NCBI GenBank assembly: GCA_016218045.1
Contig: JACRFB010000005.1
Location: forward strand, 1-46,953
Length of the DNA: 46,953 nucleotides
Origin: Ignavibacteriota bacterium
GTDB taxonomy: Bacteria > Bacteroidota > Ignavibacteria > SZUA-365
Direction of reading: 5' to 3'
The notes under the pieces were generated by a model. The model made no database searches. It was not told where the DNA came from and was given only the letters and a program-made list of their open reading frames with translations. The translations under genes were made by a program, and so were the position numbers. Below, piece by piece: positions 35,339 to 44,627 of the stretch. Each line of letters opens with the position of its first letter. Positions within the stretch are counted from its first letter, which is position 1.

Positions 35339-36397
35339 ATGAGAAACATAGCCGTGTTGCTGCTGCTCGTGTGTGCGACCGTTCCCGCGGCCGCGCAGAA
35401 TGCCGATCCGACCATCGACGACCTGCTGCTGCCCGGTCGCCTGCCCGTGCCTGTTGTGGGTCCGGTGGCCGCGTCTCCACTACCCGCGTCGCCGCTCGCA
35501 GCGCCCGCGCCGCGTACACTGCGTATGTGGTATCACGATTCCACATCGAACCTGCTGCTCTGGCGCATCCCGTCGAGTTACGGCACCTTTGTGACATACA
35601 GTCTCGGTGAACGTTTCGATCTGCCCGTGGAGAAGGGACAGCTCGATTCGATACACGTGTACATCCGCGAGCTGCCGCTGGGCAAGATGCGTTTCGACGT
35701 GTGGAAGGATTCGTTGCGCAAGCGTGTGTCGAAGGACACCGTGTTGTTCCACTATCCGCATTACACCGCGGGGGCGATCGACACCGCCGCGTTGAAGGCG
35801 GGTCAGAACGACACGTTGAACATGGTCACCGTGAACTTCCGATCGCGCGAGGTGGGGAAGTATTTCCACATCGCCGGCGCGCCCGACAAGGATTCGGGCA
35901 TCACGAGTCTGTTCAGCATGTACACCGACGCGGCCGAGGGCACACTCGAGACCATCACGCCCGAGAACGCGCGCGCGCACATGTTATGGAGCATACAGAA
36001 CGGCCCGCCGCTGTGCGTCCACATGCGCGGGCGTTTCCAGGACAATCAGAACCGCTACCTGTCGCCCGGTCTCTACATGATCGCCTACGTGACCATCGAC
36101 GGCACTGCGGGGCGTGAGACCCTGGCGCTGCCCTCGTCGGCCATTCTCGCCTCCGCCTACCCGCATCCCGCCGATGCCTCCATGACCATACCCTTCACGC
36201 TGGAGGTGGCCGGACCCGTGCGGCTCGACATCTACACCGCCCTCGGCGCGCACGTTGCAACCGTCACCGACGCCCACTATCCCGCCGGTCCCCACGAACT
36301 CGTGTATCACACAGCCCGGCTTGCCCCCGGCGCCTACTACCTGCGCCTCGCCGCCGGCGGCGTACAAGCCGTGCGCTCGTTTCGCGTTGCGAGATGA
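35339..36397 (+). CDS. secreted protein with T9SS sorting domain
   Basis: A 352-residue protein with AAGGAG before ATG 35339 and a signal peptide ending PAAAQ (residue 20). Residues 60-255 are a beta-rich region (YSLGERFDLPVEKGQLDSIHVYI, RFDVWKDSLRKRV) that I do not recognise. The C-terminus (SSAILASAYPHPADASMTIPFTLEVAGPVRLDI onward, ending GAYYLRLAAGGVQAVRSFRVAR) is a T9SS sorting domain with YPHP in place of YPNP. Exported and surface exposed; role unknown. It is 38 bases after citF but functionally unrelated. Confidence 0.8.
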   Translation: MRNIAVLLLLVCATVPAAAQNADPTIDDLLLPGRLPVPVVGPVAASPLPASPLAAPAPRTLRMWYHDSTSNLLLWRIPSSYGTFVTYSLGERFDLPVEKGQLDSIHVYIRELPLGKMRFDVWKDSLRKRVSKDTVLFHYPHYTAGAIDTAALKAGQNDTLNMVTVNFRSREVGKYFHIAGAPDKDSGITSLFSMYTDAAEGTLETITPENARAHMLWSIQNGPPLCVHMRGRFQDNQNRYLSPGLYMIAYVTIDGTAGRETLALPSSAILASAYPHPADASMTIPFTLEVAGPVRLDIYTALGAHVATVTDAHYPAGPHELVYHTARLAPGAYYLRLAAGGVQAVRSFRVAR

Positions 36398-36452
36398 CGG
36401 GTAGGATCTAGGAGATAGGATCTAGGATCTAGAATACACGGGTTGGCCGAGT

Positions 36453-36571
36453 GCCTTTCTCCTGACTCCTTCATCCTGTATCCTCACGCTCGTGTGAGGA
36501 GTCAGGATACAGGAGACAGGAGACACGCGTTTGCCGCCTGCCTTTCTCCTGACTCCTTCATCCTGTATCCT
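36453..36571. repeat. pair of 32-bp direct repeats with inverted partner
   Basis: The 32 bases at 36453-36484 (GCCTTTCTCCTGACTCCTTC and on) recur exactly at 36540-36571. Between them lies a partly inverted version (GAGGAGTCAGGATACAGGAG, 36497-36516). Nearby are tandem pieces of GATCTAGGA at 36406-36431 and again at 36619-36634. The whole gap 36398-36789 is such low-complexity DNA and has no gene. Confidence 0.75.
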
Positions 36572-36703
36572 TACTCGACCTCAGCAGACAGATCCACCCG
36601 CGAGGAACTATCATCGGGGATCTAGGAGATAGGATCAACTGCAGTCGTCGCCATTGATACATCCGCGCGGGGCGTCGCCAGCAGAAAAGAATAAAACGGA
36701 CAA

Positions 36704-36724
36704 CCCCCTCTTTTTAAGAGGGGG
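36704..36724. repeat. 9-bp stem palindrome in intergenic DNA
   Basis: CCCCCTCTT (36704-36712) pairs with AAGAGGGGG (36716-36724) around three T, followed by CAGGGGGAGTTGAC. This looks like a dispersed intergenic palindrome rather than a terminator, since no T run follows on either strand. Confidence 0.5.
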
Positions 36725-36789
36725 CAGGGGGAGTTGACAACGCGCACCTTGATCCCAGTTCCTAGTTCCTAGCTCCTAACTCCTTCTCC

Positions 36790-37296
36790 TCACCGCCCGA
36801 TCACGTCGCGCATACCCGCGTAGTGTTTTTTATAGTAGTCCTCGTCGAGCCGCGAGATAATGACGCCGCGTGTGGTGGAACTGTGGATGAAGGAATTGCC
36901 GCCGAGCAGAATGCCGACATGTGTGATACCCTTGCCGGCCGTGTTTTTGAAGAAGACCAGGTCGCCGGGTTTACTCCGCGCGGCGCTCACCGCGCGACCC
37001 GTACCGAACATGTCGCGCGCCATACGCGGGAGCACAAGACCGACACGGCGGAACGCCGTCGACACCAGGCCCGAGCAGTCCATACCGTCCGCGTCCATCC
37101 CGTTGTATCGATACGGTGTGCCGAGCCAGCGCCGCGCCTCCCGAATCACATCCTGCCTTATCGCCGGAAGGTCGCGATACATCTGTTCGCCGCCCCGGTC
37201 GCCCTCCGCCTCCTTCGCCGCGCCGCATCCCGCGACACCCCACGCCGCCCCCAGCAGCAGCGGCAGCAACAGCGACCTGTACAACATTCCTTTCAT
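36790..37296 (-). CDS. NlpC/P60 peptidoglycan hydrolase, lipoprotein
   Basis: A 168-residue lipoprotein with lipobox ending at C24 (WGVAGC). From residue 46 it is one NlpC/P60 domain: LGTPYRYNGMDADGMDCSGLVSTAFRRVG with catalytic Cys74, THVGILLGG with His126 and SFIHSS with His138. Such enzymes cut the gamma-D-glutamyl-diaminopimelate bond in cell-wall stem peptides. It faces repeat-rich DNA on both sides and is transcribed alone. Confidence 0.9.
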   Translation of the reverse strand: MKGMLYRSLLLPLLLGAAWGVAGCGAAKEAEGDRGGEQMYRDLPAIRQDVIREARRWLGTPYRYNGMDADGMDCSGLVSTAFRRVGLVLPRMARDMFGTGRAVSAARSKPGDLVFFKNTAGKGITHVGILLGGNSFIHSSTTRGVIISRLDEDYYKKHYAGMRDVIGR

Positions 37297-37340
37297 ACCC
37301 GCAAACTACGCAGCATCCCGCCCCCCGCGCAACGGGACGC

Positions 37341-37394
37341 GGGACAGCGGGACAGCGGGAGAGCGGGAGAGCGGGAGAGCGGGACAGCGGGACA
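37341..37394. repeat. 8-bp tandem repeat GGGACAGC/GGGAGAGC
   Basis: Nearly seven units of GGGACAGC or GGGAGAGC in a row, right upstream of the NlpC/P60 gene. It is a simple satellite, probably grown by replication slippage. Confidence 0.85.
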
Positions 37395-37438
37395 TCTGTA
37401 GGGGCGAACGGCAGTTCGCCCTACGCACACAGCGCCGC

Positions 37439-37500
37439 GATCAGACGATCAGACGATTAGACGATCAGACGATCAGACGATTAGACGATCAGACGATTAG
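37439..37500. repeat. 8-bp tandem repeat GATCAGAC/GATTAGAC
   Basis: Nearly eight units of GATCAGAC with C/T variants. The same satellite, in a longer form, stands at 43558-43649; each copy directly precedes one copy of the long mosaic repeat. Confidence 0.85.
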
Positions 37501-37501
37501 C

Positions 37502-38281
37502 CGTGTAAAAGACCCACCCCTCCGATTCTCCCCGCGTTCTATTCGACGTGTGCGCAGCCCGCAAATCAAATCGGATAAGGGCGACCGGCAGGTCGCCCGT
37601 GGCGCCCCCGCGACCAAACACCGGCAAGTCGCCCGTGATAACCCTGCGACCCAACACCGGCAGGTCGCCCGTGACGACCGCGCGACCTAACGCCGGCAGG
37701 TCGTTCGTGACAACCCCGCGACCCAACGCCGCCGGTCGCCCGTGGCGCCCCCGCGACCCAACACCGCCGGTCGCCCGTGGCGACCGCGCGACCCAACACC
37801 GGCAGGTCGCCCGTGACGCCCCCGCGACCCAACGCCGCCGGTCGCCCGTGGCGCCCCCGCACCCCAACGCCGCCGGTCGCAACTGTGCTAGAGGTGTGTC
37901 GTGGCGTGCCGCGTGTCTACGGGCGACCGCCGGTCGCCCCTGCGGATGTGATCCGTGCGTAGCGCACACACCGAATACAACGCGGAAGGAATCGGATCGG
38001 CGTGTCGTTTATTCATCTACCCAACTACCATCTACCAACTACCCATCTACCGTCTACCACCCACCCATCTACGCGATTCCCGCACGTGTGTCGGGCGACC
38101 GCCGGTCGCCCCTGCGGATGTGATCCGTGAGTAGCGCACACACCGAATACAACACGGAGGGAATCGGATTGATGTGTCGTTTATTCATCTACCCAACTAC
38201 CAACTACCACCTACCTATCTACCATCTACCACCTCCCGCGATCCACGCCAACGACACCGCCCAAGACAGACCAGTCACCCT
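37502..38281. repeat. long mosaic direct repeat, left copy
   Basis: This 780-base block begins CGTGTAAAAGACCCACCCCT and ends CAAGACAGACCAGTCACCCT, as does the block at 43650-44421. In order it holds a unit near 37502-37560, the 36-bp tandem array with REP-like palindromes, then two copies of a roughly 165-base unit (palindrome GGGCGACCGCCGGTCGCCC, GCACACACCGAATACAAC, AATCGGAT..TGTCGTTTATTC and CTACCAACTACC microsatellite). Open frames inside it are products of the repeats, not genes. Confidence 0.85.
37579..37880. repeat. tandem array of 35/36-bp units with REP-like palindromes
   Basis: About eight degenerate units of 35 or 36 bases, each with a form of GGCAGGTCGCCCGTGACG followed by CCCCGCGACCCAACACC. 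Where a unit starts cleanly it forms an 8-bp stem, GGGCGACC-GGCA-GGTCGCCC (37579-37598). No unique spacers are present. The right mosaic copy keeps only two to three such units (about 43729-43815). Confidence 0.8.
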
Positions 38282-38302
38282 AATATCGGATTTCTCAGTC
38301 CC

Positions 38303-38331
38303 TTGATTTTCCAATCTGTAAAACGTACTAT
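38303..38331 (+). promoter_or_regulatory. likely promoter of the giant T9SS gene
   Basis: TTGATT (38303-38308) and TACTAT (38326-38331) are separated by 17 bases; the same bases give CTTG-N20-TACTATGG by the Bacteroidota scheme. It lies just outside the mosaic repeat and about 60 bases before the ATG. Confidence 0.45.
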
Positions 38332-38391
38332 GGTATCGCCTGCGCATATCGTTGCGGGCAATTTCTGAACGGTATCGGTGGGTGAGCCAGG

Positions 38392-41300
38392 ATGAATATG
38401 ATGCGTGATGGTATGAACGATGTTCCAGGTCGTGTGTTTCGCGCGACTCTTCGCGGTATTCCACACAGTGGTATCCGCATCGTGTTTCGTGTGGCCGTCT
38501 TGTGCGCGGGAGTAAGGTACGCGGCCCTTGTGCTCGTTTGTACCCTTGTTCTTTTCCGGACGGTCATGGCTGGACACGAGGCGAGGGAACACCGGCCAAA
38601 TCTGCACGATGTCCGTGGTCCGGCGTCGTCCGGAATACCTGGAAGCGGATCGGCCACGAGTCCCACCCCCCTCCACATCCCGCGGCATTTTGCGGAGAAT
38701 CGCGGGCAGTGGAGCAACGCAGTACTATACGCACATCAGGGCATACGATCGTCGATGTGGTTGCGGCAGGATGGTTTTGTATTTCGAACGTCAGCGGCGG
38801 TCCGCACGGTGGCAACCGGTGCGGGTGAACTGCGTCGGCTGGATCAGGATGTCGCCACACTGACGTACAGGTTTCACAATCCCTCGCGGCATTTGCGTGT
38901 TGTGGCCGAGCGGCGGGTGCAGGCGGTCTATCATTGGTACACCGATCCCGACAGCACCCGCTGGCGCGAGAATGTGCCCGCGTACGAACGTATCACGTAC
39001 AGGAATGTGTGGCGCAACATCGACGTGGTGTTCGAGGGAGCGGATGGTGCGCTGGAACAACGCGTCGTCCTTCATCCCGGTGCGCGTCTGCGCGATGTGG
39101 CCTTCGATGTCGACGAAGAAGGGGATGCACGCGCCGCTTTGCGTGGCGCCCTGGCAGCGCAGCCGAATTCACGAGGGACCGCGGGACGTCAGACAAACCC
39201 CACAGTGCGTGGTATCAATAGTGGTACGCCAAATCGACGAGTGCAACTGGCCGAGATGAATCGCACACCCTTGCGCACTGAGTACTCGACATACTTCGGG
39301 GGCGCGGCTGATGAAACAGCGAGCATGATACGAGTGGATAATGATGGGAATATCATTCTCCGCGCGTGGGGCACGAACGGGAGTGGTGAACCTTTGATTG
39401 GGAACTGGTTTGCCGCTCCATTTGACGACTACCTTGTGAAAATGGCCTGCGATGGGAAAACGGTTGTATTTGGAACGTATCTCGGCTGGTATACCGGACC
39501 GAATATGTCCTACAATAGTAGTAACTGTTTCTGCTTAGGTCCGGATGGTTCAATCTATCTTGTCGGGTCAATGGCGAAAAATGAACACGATTATCCAACT
39601 ACCGCGAATTCGCTACTCCCGCACCCCTCCACCACCGTGGGGAGTGATGGGAGAAATTATTCCGCAGGTGTGCTTCTTCGGATCTCAGAGTCGGGAAAAC
39701 TACTATTTGGAACACATGTATACGGCCAATCCATCAAAAACGATGGAGCTTCGCCAAGTGTCGAAGACATGCTGTTCGCCGTGAACACAGATGCAGCAGG
39801 CGCTGTGTATGTGTCTGGCTTCGCGGGATATTCTCATCTGCCATTCATGGCCCGAAGGCCCGACTCGCTCGGTCTGCTCTCGCCGTATTCGTTTATTCTG
39901 CATCTGAACGCCGCATGTGACACTGTGCTCCATGCGCGGTACTTTCATTCCGGTGCCAGCATTCTGAATATGGCTGTAAACAGCCGTGGGCTGCTGGTCG
40001 TATCCGGAAATATTCACAGGACCGACCTTCCAGTGCGAGCGGCGCAACAACCCACAAATGGTGGCGGGTACGATCTCTTTGTCGCGGGGCTTGACGCGCA
40101 ACTCGATTCGATCGTTTTTTGTACCTACCATGGCGGATCCGGCTGGGATCAGACAAGTCCCAATGCAATGTGCCTTGACGGCGACGACAACATTTACATC
40201 CAGGCAGCCACAGCATCGCAGGATTTTCCCGGCATCGATGGCTATCAACAAACATTCCGCGGAGACAGCGCTGCGCATTCCCCCATGTATGCGTATGATG
40301 TTGTTGTTAGTAAACTCACCCCACTGGCGCGCCTCATGCACGGCACATTTCTCGGTGGAACCCGTGAAGAGAACCAACAGGGTCTTGCGCTTGACCGAGT
40401 GGGCAAGGTCTATTCGTACTGTTACACCTGGTCACGGAATTACCCGTTGCACAACGCACTGCGCGACACGTTCGGTGTGGCCTCCTATGCACTTAGCATT
40501 CTTGACTCTGGTCTCTCTCGCATGCATATTTCTACATGTTGGGGTTCAGCGGACCACGGTTATAATTATGGCTGGAGACCATGGTCGTCACGATTTTCTA
40601 ACTCTACCACATCCCTTGCCCTGACAGACAACGGCTATGTCTATCTGACAGGGCACGCGGGAGTGAACCTGCCGGTGTTCAACGCGTACAAGCCGACGCT
40701 GGGGGGCCGCTCCGACGTGTTTCTGACGCGGCTGTACCTGCCGTTCGACGGTCAGGACTATGTGTCGGGCGTGCTGCATATGCCGGATACGATACGGGTG
40801 AACCGGTCCCTGGGCCTCGTGTGGCCCGAGATCTTCCGCATCACCGCGGTGGTGACAAACACACATGCGGTGAAGACTGCGCATGCCCTGCGCGTGTCGC
40901 TGCAGCTCCCTCCCGGTCTCGTGTTCGATCCACCAGGGCAGGTGTCCTCACGTGTGGTGCCCGATCTTGCGGCGGGCCGCGCGGACTCGGTGTCGTGGAC
41001 GGTGCGTGTGGACACATCGGTGTCGCCGGGCAATCGCGCGATACACGCGGAGTGGACGTTCGAGGATGCGTCTGTGCGGCAGAGCTGTCCGCCGAATGCG
41101 GGAGGCACAGCCGCCACGCTGACCATGCTGCATGTACCCGGCACACCGGGCGGCGAGGTGTCGTGCGCGCTGATCCTGCCCGATACAGTGACGGCGTCCG
41201 CACTGGATGCGGCGACAGTGGACGTGCCGGTGCACTTCACGATGCGGAACACGACAGCCCGGCCGCTCACCGTCGGTGAGTGCGGTGTGCAGTTGCCGCG

Positions 41301-43545
41301 CGGCATGGCGCTGCGCGTACAACCTGCCTCCGACACGGTGCGCGGCGGCTTTGTTCTGCCGGCGCACGGGAGCCGCGAAGAGCTGTGGATTGTGTCTGCG
41401 TCCGTGCGCGCCGCGACACGATCCCTCGGGATATCCTGTGTTGCGCGCGACACACTGGGCGCGCTTCTGACGTACTGCGCGGGGAGTGTGACCGTGGCGG
41501 GCCAGCCGCTGCAACCATGCGCGGCGACGGGCACGGAGGTGATACGTTTCACGCCGTCGGGCGCCGCTCTGACGGACACGGTCTGGGCGCGCTTCACGGT
41601 GGAAAATCCACTGGACACGGCGCGTATTGTGGAGAGCGCCACGCTCGATCTTGCGCAGGCGCCGCATCTTGTGCCGCACGCGGGTGTACCGCCGGTGCAG
41701 GGCCCGGTGTCGATCGCGCCGCGTTTCCGCCGCGTGTTTGTGTGGCCGCTGCGTGCGGCGTCGGCGCCCGTCACAACACAGACGGATACGGTACGTCTTG
41801 TTCTGCGTACACCGGAACGGACGGGCACGGGGCCTTGTGTGCACAACGTCGCACTGGTGCCGCTCTCGGACGTGCTCGAATGTGCGCTCACCGCACCGGA
41901 GCGCTGTACGCTCTCATCCGACGGCCGCATGTACGAACCCGCGACGTATATACTGCGTTGTGTGGTGCGGAATGCCGGATCGACCCGCTCGCGTGCAGGC
42001 CGAGTGGATCTGCATATCGTACCGTCCTCCGTGGCGGAGATCGCCGAGGCATTGACACGTGTGCTGCCACCGCTCGGAATGGGCGACAGCGTGGTGTTCG
42101 GCTGGTCGCTGCGTCCGCGCCTGCTGCGCGATCCCGTGATACTCTCGTACGAAGTGTCCGTGTACGATACGGTCGGTGTTGAGACACATCACTGCGCGAC
42201 GCAGACCGCGCTCCCCGGCATCACGGACGATCTACGCTGCGCCCTTCACACACCCGATACACTCGTCTACACGGTGGCACGCGACACATACACGCCTGAT
42301 CCGTTCACTGCGTCACTCGCGCTCGAGAACGTGCTCGACACAAGCCAGTCCGCAATCGAGGTGATGCTCGACCTTGCGCAGTCGCCGCATATCGCGCTCG
42401 TGTCGGGCGAGAGCGTGATGAAACAGGTGACGGGTATGGGCGCGCATGCAACCGACAGTGTGACGTGGCACCTGACGGTGGCGCAGCCGCGTCCGTCCAC
42501 GATGGTGACGGAACAGATCGTGGCGCGGTACCGCGTCGTGGGTGACACGGCGTGGCGGAGCTGCGGTGCGGCGCTGCACATCGGGGGCGGGGAGCGGATA
42601 CGCGCGGCGCGCTGTACGGCGCGTGGTCACGACACGGTGTGGGCCGACATGGCGGCCGAACGTGTTGTGCCTCGTCCGCTGCAGGTGTTGTACACGATCG
42701 AGAACACGGGCACGGTGCCGCTTGCGGCCTGCACGGCGGCGATCGTGGCGCCTGCGCCGTTTGTGCTGATGTCGGACAGTGTGCAGACCTACGGGACGAT
42801 AGACGTGGGGGCATCCGTGACACGTCCGTGGCTTCTGGATGTGGAGGACGATCGTTTTGTGCCTGGGCGGTATACCCTCCAATGGGCAGCCGGGTGTGCC
42901 GGTGTGGACACGGCATTCACGTGCGCACATACGGTGACGCTGCAGGTGGGCTCGCCCCCGGGCATTGTGCTGACGCCGTTGCGCCTGTTCTTTGCGGCCG
43001 AGCGCGGGGCGGCTCTTCCCGCGGCGCAGCAGGTGCAGCTCTCGACCGGCGGCGGCCTGACGATGCCGTGGACGCTGCAAAGCGGCGCCTCCTGGCTCGA
43101 CGTTACACCCACATCGGGCGACCGCGGGTCGGTGCTGCGCGTGCAGCCGAACACGACGCAGCGTGCGGAGGGCGTGCACGAAACGCGGATCGACCTGGTG
43201 TCGACATGGCCGCTACAGCCGCCGCAGGTGGAGGTGGAGTACGTTCTCAGCCGCAGCACGGGAACGAGTGCGGCACCGGCGCCCGCGGACCTGGCAGTCA
43301 ACGCGGTGTTCCCGCATCCGGCGCGAGGTGCGGTCAGCATCACGTACACAGTGTCTCGAGCGGCCGACGCCACACTGCTGCTGCACGACGCGCTGGGCCG
43401 CGTCGTCCGCACAGTGGCCACAGGGGCGCACGCGGCGGGGCGTCACCGCGCCACGGCGGATCTTTCGGGCCTCGCCCCCGGACTCTACCTTGCGGTGCTC
43501 CACACCCGCGGCGAGACCGCTGTCCGGAGAGTTGTGCTGAGGTAG
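38392..43545 (+). CDS. giant T9SS-exported protein with SBBP propeller and repeated beta modules
   Basis: A 1717-residue protein; ATG 38392 follows GAGCCAGG. A long basic N-terminus precedes the export helix (about 42-60). Residues 95-255 are a DUF7948-like domain (IPRHFAENRGQWSNAVLYAHQGI). Residues 285-780 carry SBBP-type propeller units (EYSTYFGGAADETASMIRVD, FCTYHGGSGWDQTSPNAMCL, HGTFLGGTREENQQGLALD). From about 788 to 1510 run some six modules of about 120 residues, mostly opening with C-A-L and a P-D-T-like segment and containing VENPLDTAR-like text. A BACON-like domain (1520-1620) and a T9SS sorting domain (1640-1717) end it. A surface adhesin or structural protein is likely. Base composition shifts near 40620, where the modules begin. 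Confidence 0.88.
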   Translation: MNMMRDGMNDVPGRVFRATLRGIPHSGIRIVFRVAVLCAGVRYAALVLVCTLVLFRTVMAGHEAREHRPNLHDVRGPASSGIPGSGSATSPTPLHIPRHFAENRGQWSNAVLYAHQGIRSSMWLRQDGFVFRTSAAVRTVATGAGELRRLDQDVATLTYRFHNPSRHLRVVAERRVQAVYHWYTDPDSTRWRENVPAYERITYRNVWRNIDVVFEGADGALEQRVVLHPGARLRDVAFDVDEEGDARAALRGALAAQPNSRGTAGRQTNPTVRGINSGTPNRRVQLAEMNRTPLRTEYSTYFGGAADETASMIRVDNDGNIILRAWGTNGSGEPLIGNWFAAPFDDYLVKMACDGKTVVFGTYLGWYTGPNMSYNSSNCFCLGPDGSIYLVGSMAKNEHDYPTTANSLLPHPSTTVGSDGRNYSAGVLLRISESGKLLFGTHVYGQSIKNDGASPSVEDMLFAVNTDAAGAVYVSGFAGYSHLPFMARRPDSLGLLSPYSFILHLNAACDTVLHARYFHSGASILNMAVNSRGLLVVSGNIHRTDLPVRAAQQPTNGGGYDLFVAGLDAQLDSIVFCTYHGGSGWDQTSPNAMCLDGDDNIYIQAATASQDFPGIDGYQQTFRGDSAAHSPMYAYDVVVSKLTPLARLMHGTFLGGTREENQQGLALDRVGKVYSYCYTWSRNYPLHNALRDTFGVASYALSILDSGLSRMHISTCWGSADHGYNYGWRPWSSRFSNSTTSLALTDNGYVYLTGHAGVNLPVFNAYKPTLGGRSDVFLTRLYLPFDGQDYVSGVLHMPDTIRVNRSLGLVWPEIFRITAVVTNTHAVKTAHALRVSLQLPPGLVFDPPGQVSSRVVPDLAAGRADSVSWTVRVDTSVSPGNRAIHAEWTFEDASVRQSCPPNAGGTAATLTMLHVPGTPGGEVSCALILPDTVTASALDAATVDVPVHFTMRNTTARPLTVGECGVQLPRGMALRVQPASDTVRGGFVLPAHGSREELWIVSASVRAATRSLGISCVARDTLGALLTYCAGSVTVAGQPLQPCAATGTEVIRFTPSGAALTDTVWARFTVENPLDTARIVESATLDLAQAPHLVPHAGVPPVQGPVSIAPRFRRVFVWPLRAASAPVTTQTDTVRLVLRTPERTGTGPCVHNVALVPLSDVLECALTAPERCTLSSDGRMYEPATYILRCVVRNAGSTRSRAGRVDLHIVPSSVAEIAEALTRVLPPLGMGDSVVFGWSLRPRLLRDPVILSYEVSVYDTVGVETHHCATQTALPGITDDLRCALHTPDTLVYTVARDTYTPDPFTASLALENVLDTSQSAIEVMLDLAQSPHIALVSGESVMKQVTGMGAHATDSVTWHLTVAQPRPSTMVTEQIVARYRVVGDTAWRSCGAALHIGGGERIRAARCTARGHDTVWADMAAERVVPRPLQVLYTIENTGTVPLAACTAAIVAPAPFVLMSDSVQTYGTIDVGASVTRPWLLDVEDDRFVPGRYTLQWAAGCAGVDTAFTCAHTVTLQVGSPPGIVLTPLRLFFAAERGAALPAAQQVQLSTGGGLTMPWTLQSGASWLDVTPTSGDRGSVLRVQPNTTQRAEGVHETRIDLVSTWPLQPPQVEVEYVLSRSTGTSAAPAPADLAVNAVFPHPARGAVSITYTVSRAADATLLLHDALGRVVRTVATGAHAAGRHRATADLSGLAPGLYLAVLHTRGETAVRRVVLR

Positions 43546-43557
43546 GTTGGTGGAGGT

Positions 43558-43649
43558 GAGACGGTTAGACGGTTAGACGGTCAGACGATTAGACGGTTAG
43601 ACGGTTAGACGATTAGACGATCAGACGATCAGACGATCAGACGATCAGA
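43558..43649. repeat. 8-bp tandem repeat GACGGTTA/GACGATCA
   Basis: About eleven units of an 8-base satellite of the same family as that at 37439, here drifting from GACGGTTA on the left to GACGATCA on the right. It lies immediately after the giant T9SS gene. Confidence 0.85.
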
Positions 43650-44421
43650 CGTGTAAAAGACCCACCCCTCCGATTCTCCCGGCGTTCTATTCGACGCATC
43701 CGCAGTCCGCGAATAAAATCGGATAAGGGCGACCGGCAGGTCGCCCGTGACGACCCCGCGACCCAGCGCCGCAGGTCGCCCGTGACGACCCTGCGACCCA
43801 GCGCCGCAGGTCGCAACTGTGCTAGAGGTGTGTCGTGGTGTGCCGTGTGTCGGGCGACCGCCGGTCGCCCCTGCGGATGTGATCCATGCGTAGCGCACAC
43901 ACCGAATACAACGCGGAAGGAATCGGATCGGCGTGTCGTGTATTCATCTACCCAACTACCATCTACCAACTACCCATCTACCGTCTACCACCCACCCATG
44001 TACGAGATTCCCGCACGTGTGTCGGGTGACCGCCGGTCGCCCCTGTCGGATGTAATTCGCCCTTCACGCACACGCCGCCTAGATCGCCAAGTGAATCGGA
44101 TCGGCGTGTCGTTTGTTCGTCTACCCATCTACCATCTACCACCTACCGATCTACCACCCACCCATCTACGCGATTCCCGCACGTGTGTCGGGCGACCGCC
44201 GGTCGCCCCTGTCGGATGTAATTCGCCCTTCCCGCACACGCCGCCTAGATCGCGAAGTGAATCGGATCGACGTGTCGTTTATTCGTCTACCAATCTACCA
44301 ACTACCACCTACCGATCTACCATCTACCTCCTACCCATCTACCAACTACCACCCACCGATCTACTATCTACCACCTCCCGATCCACACCAACGACACCGC
44401 CCAAGACAGACCAGTCACCCT
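43650..44421. repeat. long mosaic direct repeat, right copy
   Basis: A 772-base block matching 37502-38281 in its ends and in the order of parts. It has fewer 36-bp units but three copies of the 165-base unit, in two of which GTCGGATGTAATTCGCCCTT replaces the left copy's GCGGATGTGATCC text. The copies therefore share a history of duplication followed by unit gain and loss. Sequence 44422-44627 beyond it holds GAACGGGAGAGGGCCGGGGT, a further common intergenic text, and no gene. Confidence 0.85.
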
Positions 44422-44627
44422 CGCCCGGAACGGGAGAGGGCCGGGGTGAGGGTAATCCAAGAAATACTCCGGCGCGTTCCACGCTCTCCCCCTCCATCTC
44501 GCAACGCATTACGTTTCGACGCACAATTCTCTTGATTCAACGGAATCGGATGATTACGTTAACATTATCGTTTTTTACACGACGTACCTATCCCTCACAG
44601 TGCCGTATCATATACTCAGGGGGAAAC

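Noticed and set aside
36704-36724. Palindrome as terminator of the preceding T9SS gene
   Set aside because: It lies about 300 bases after the stop, inside repeat-rich DNA, and no T run follows on either strand.
37579-37880. Regular 36-bp units that look like a CRISPR array
   Set aside because: The units follow one another directly with no unique spacers, are degenerate, and no cas gene is near. They are palindromic tandem repeats.
37548-38123. Open frames of 100-300 codons inside the two mosaic repeats (also 43782-44699)
   Set aside because: They arise because the 36-bp units keep a frame open on both strands. The Pro/Arg/Thr-rich text has no start site or domain, and the frames end where the repeats change.
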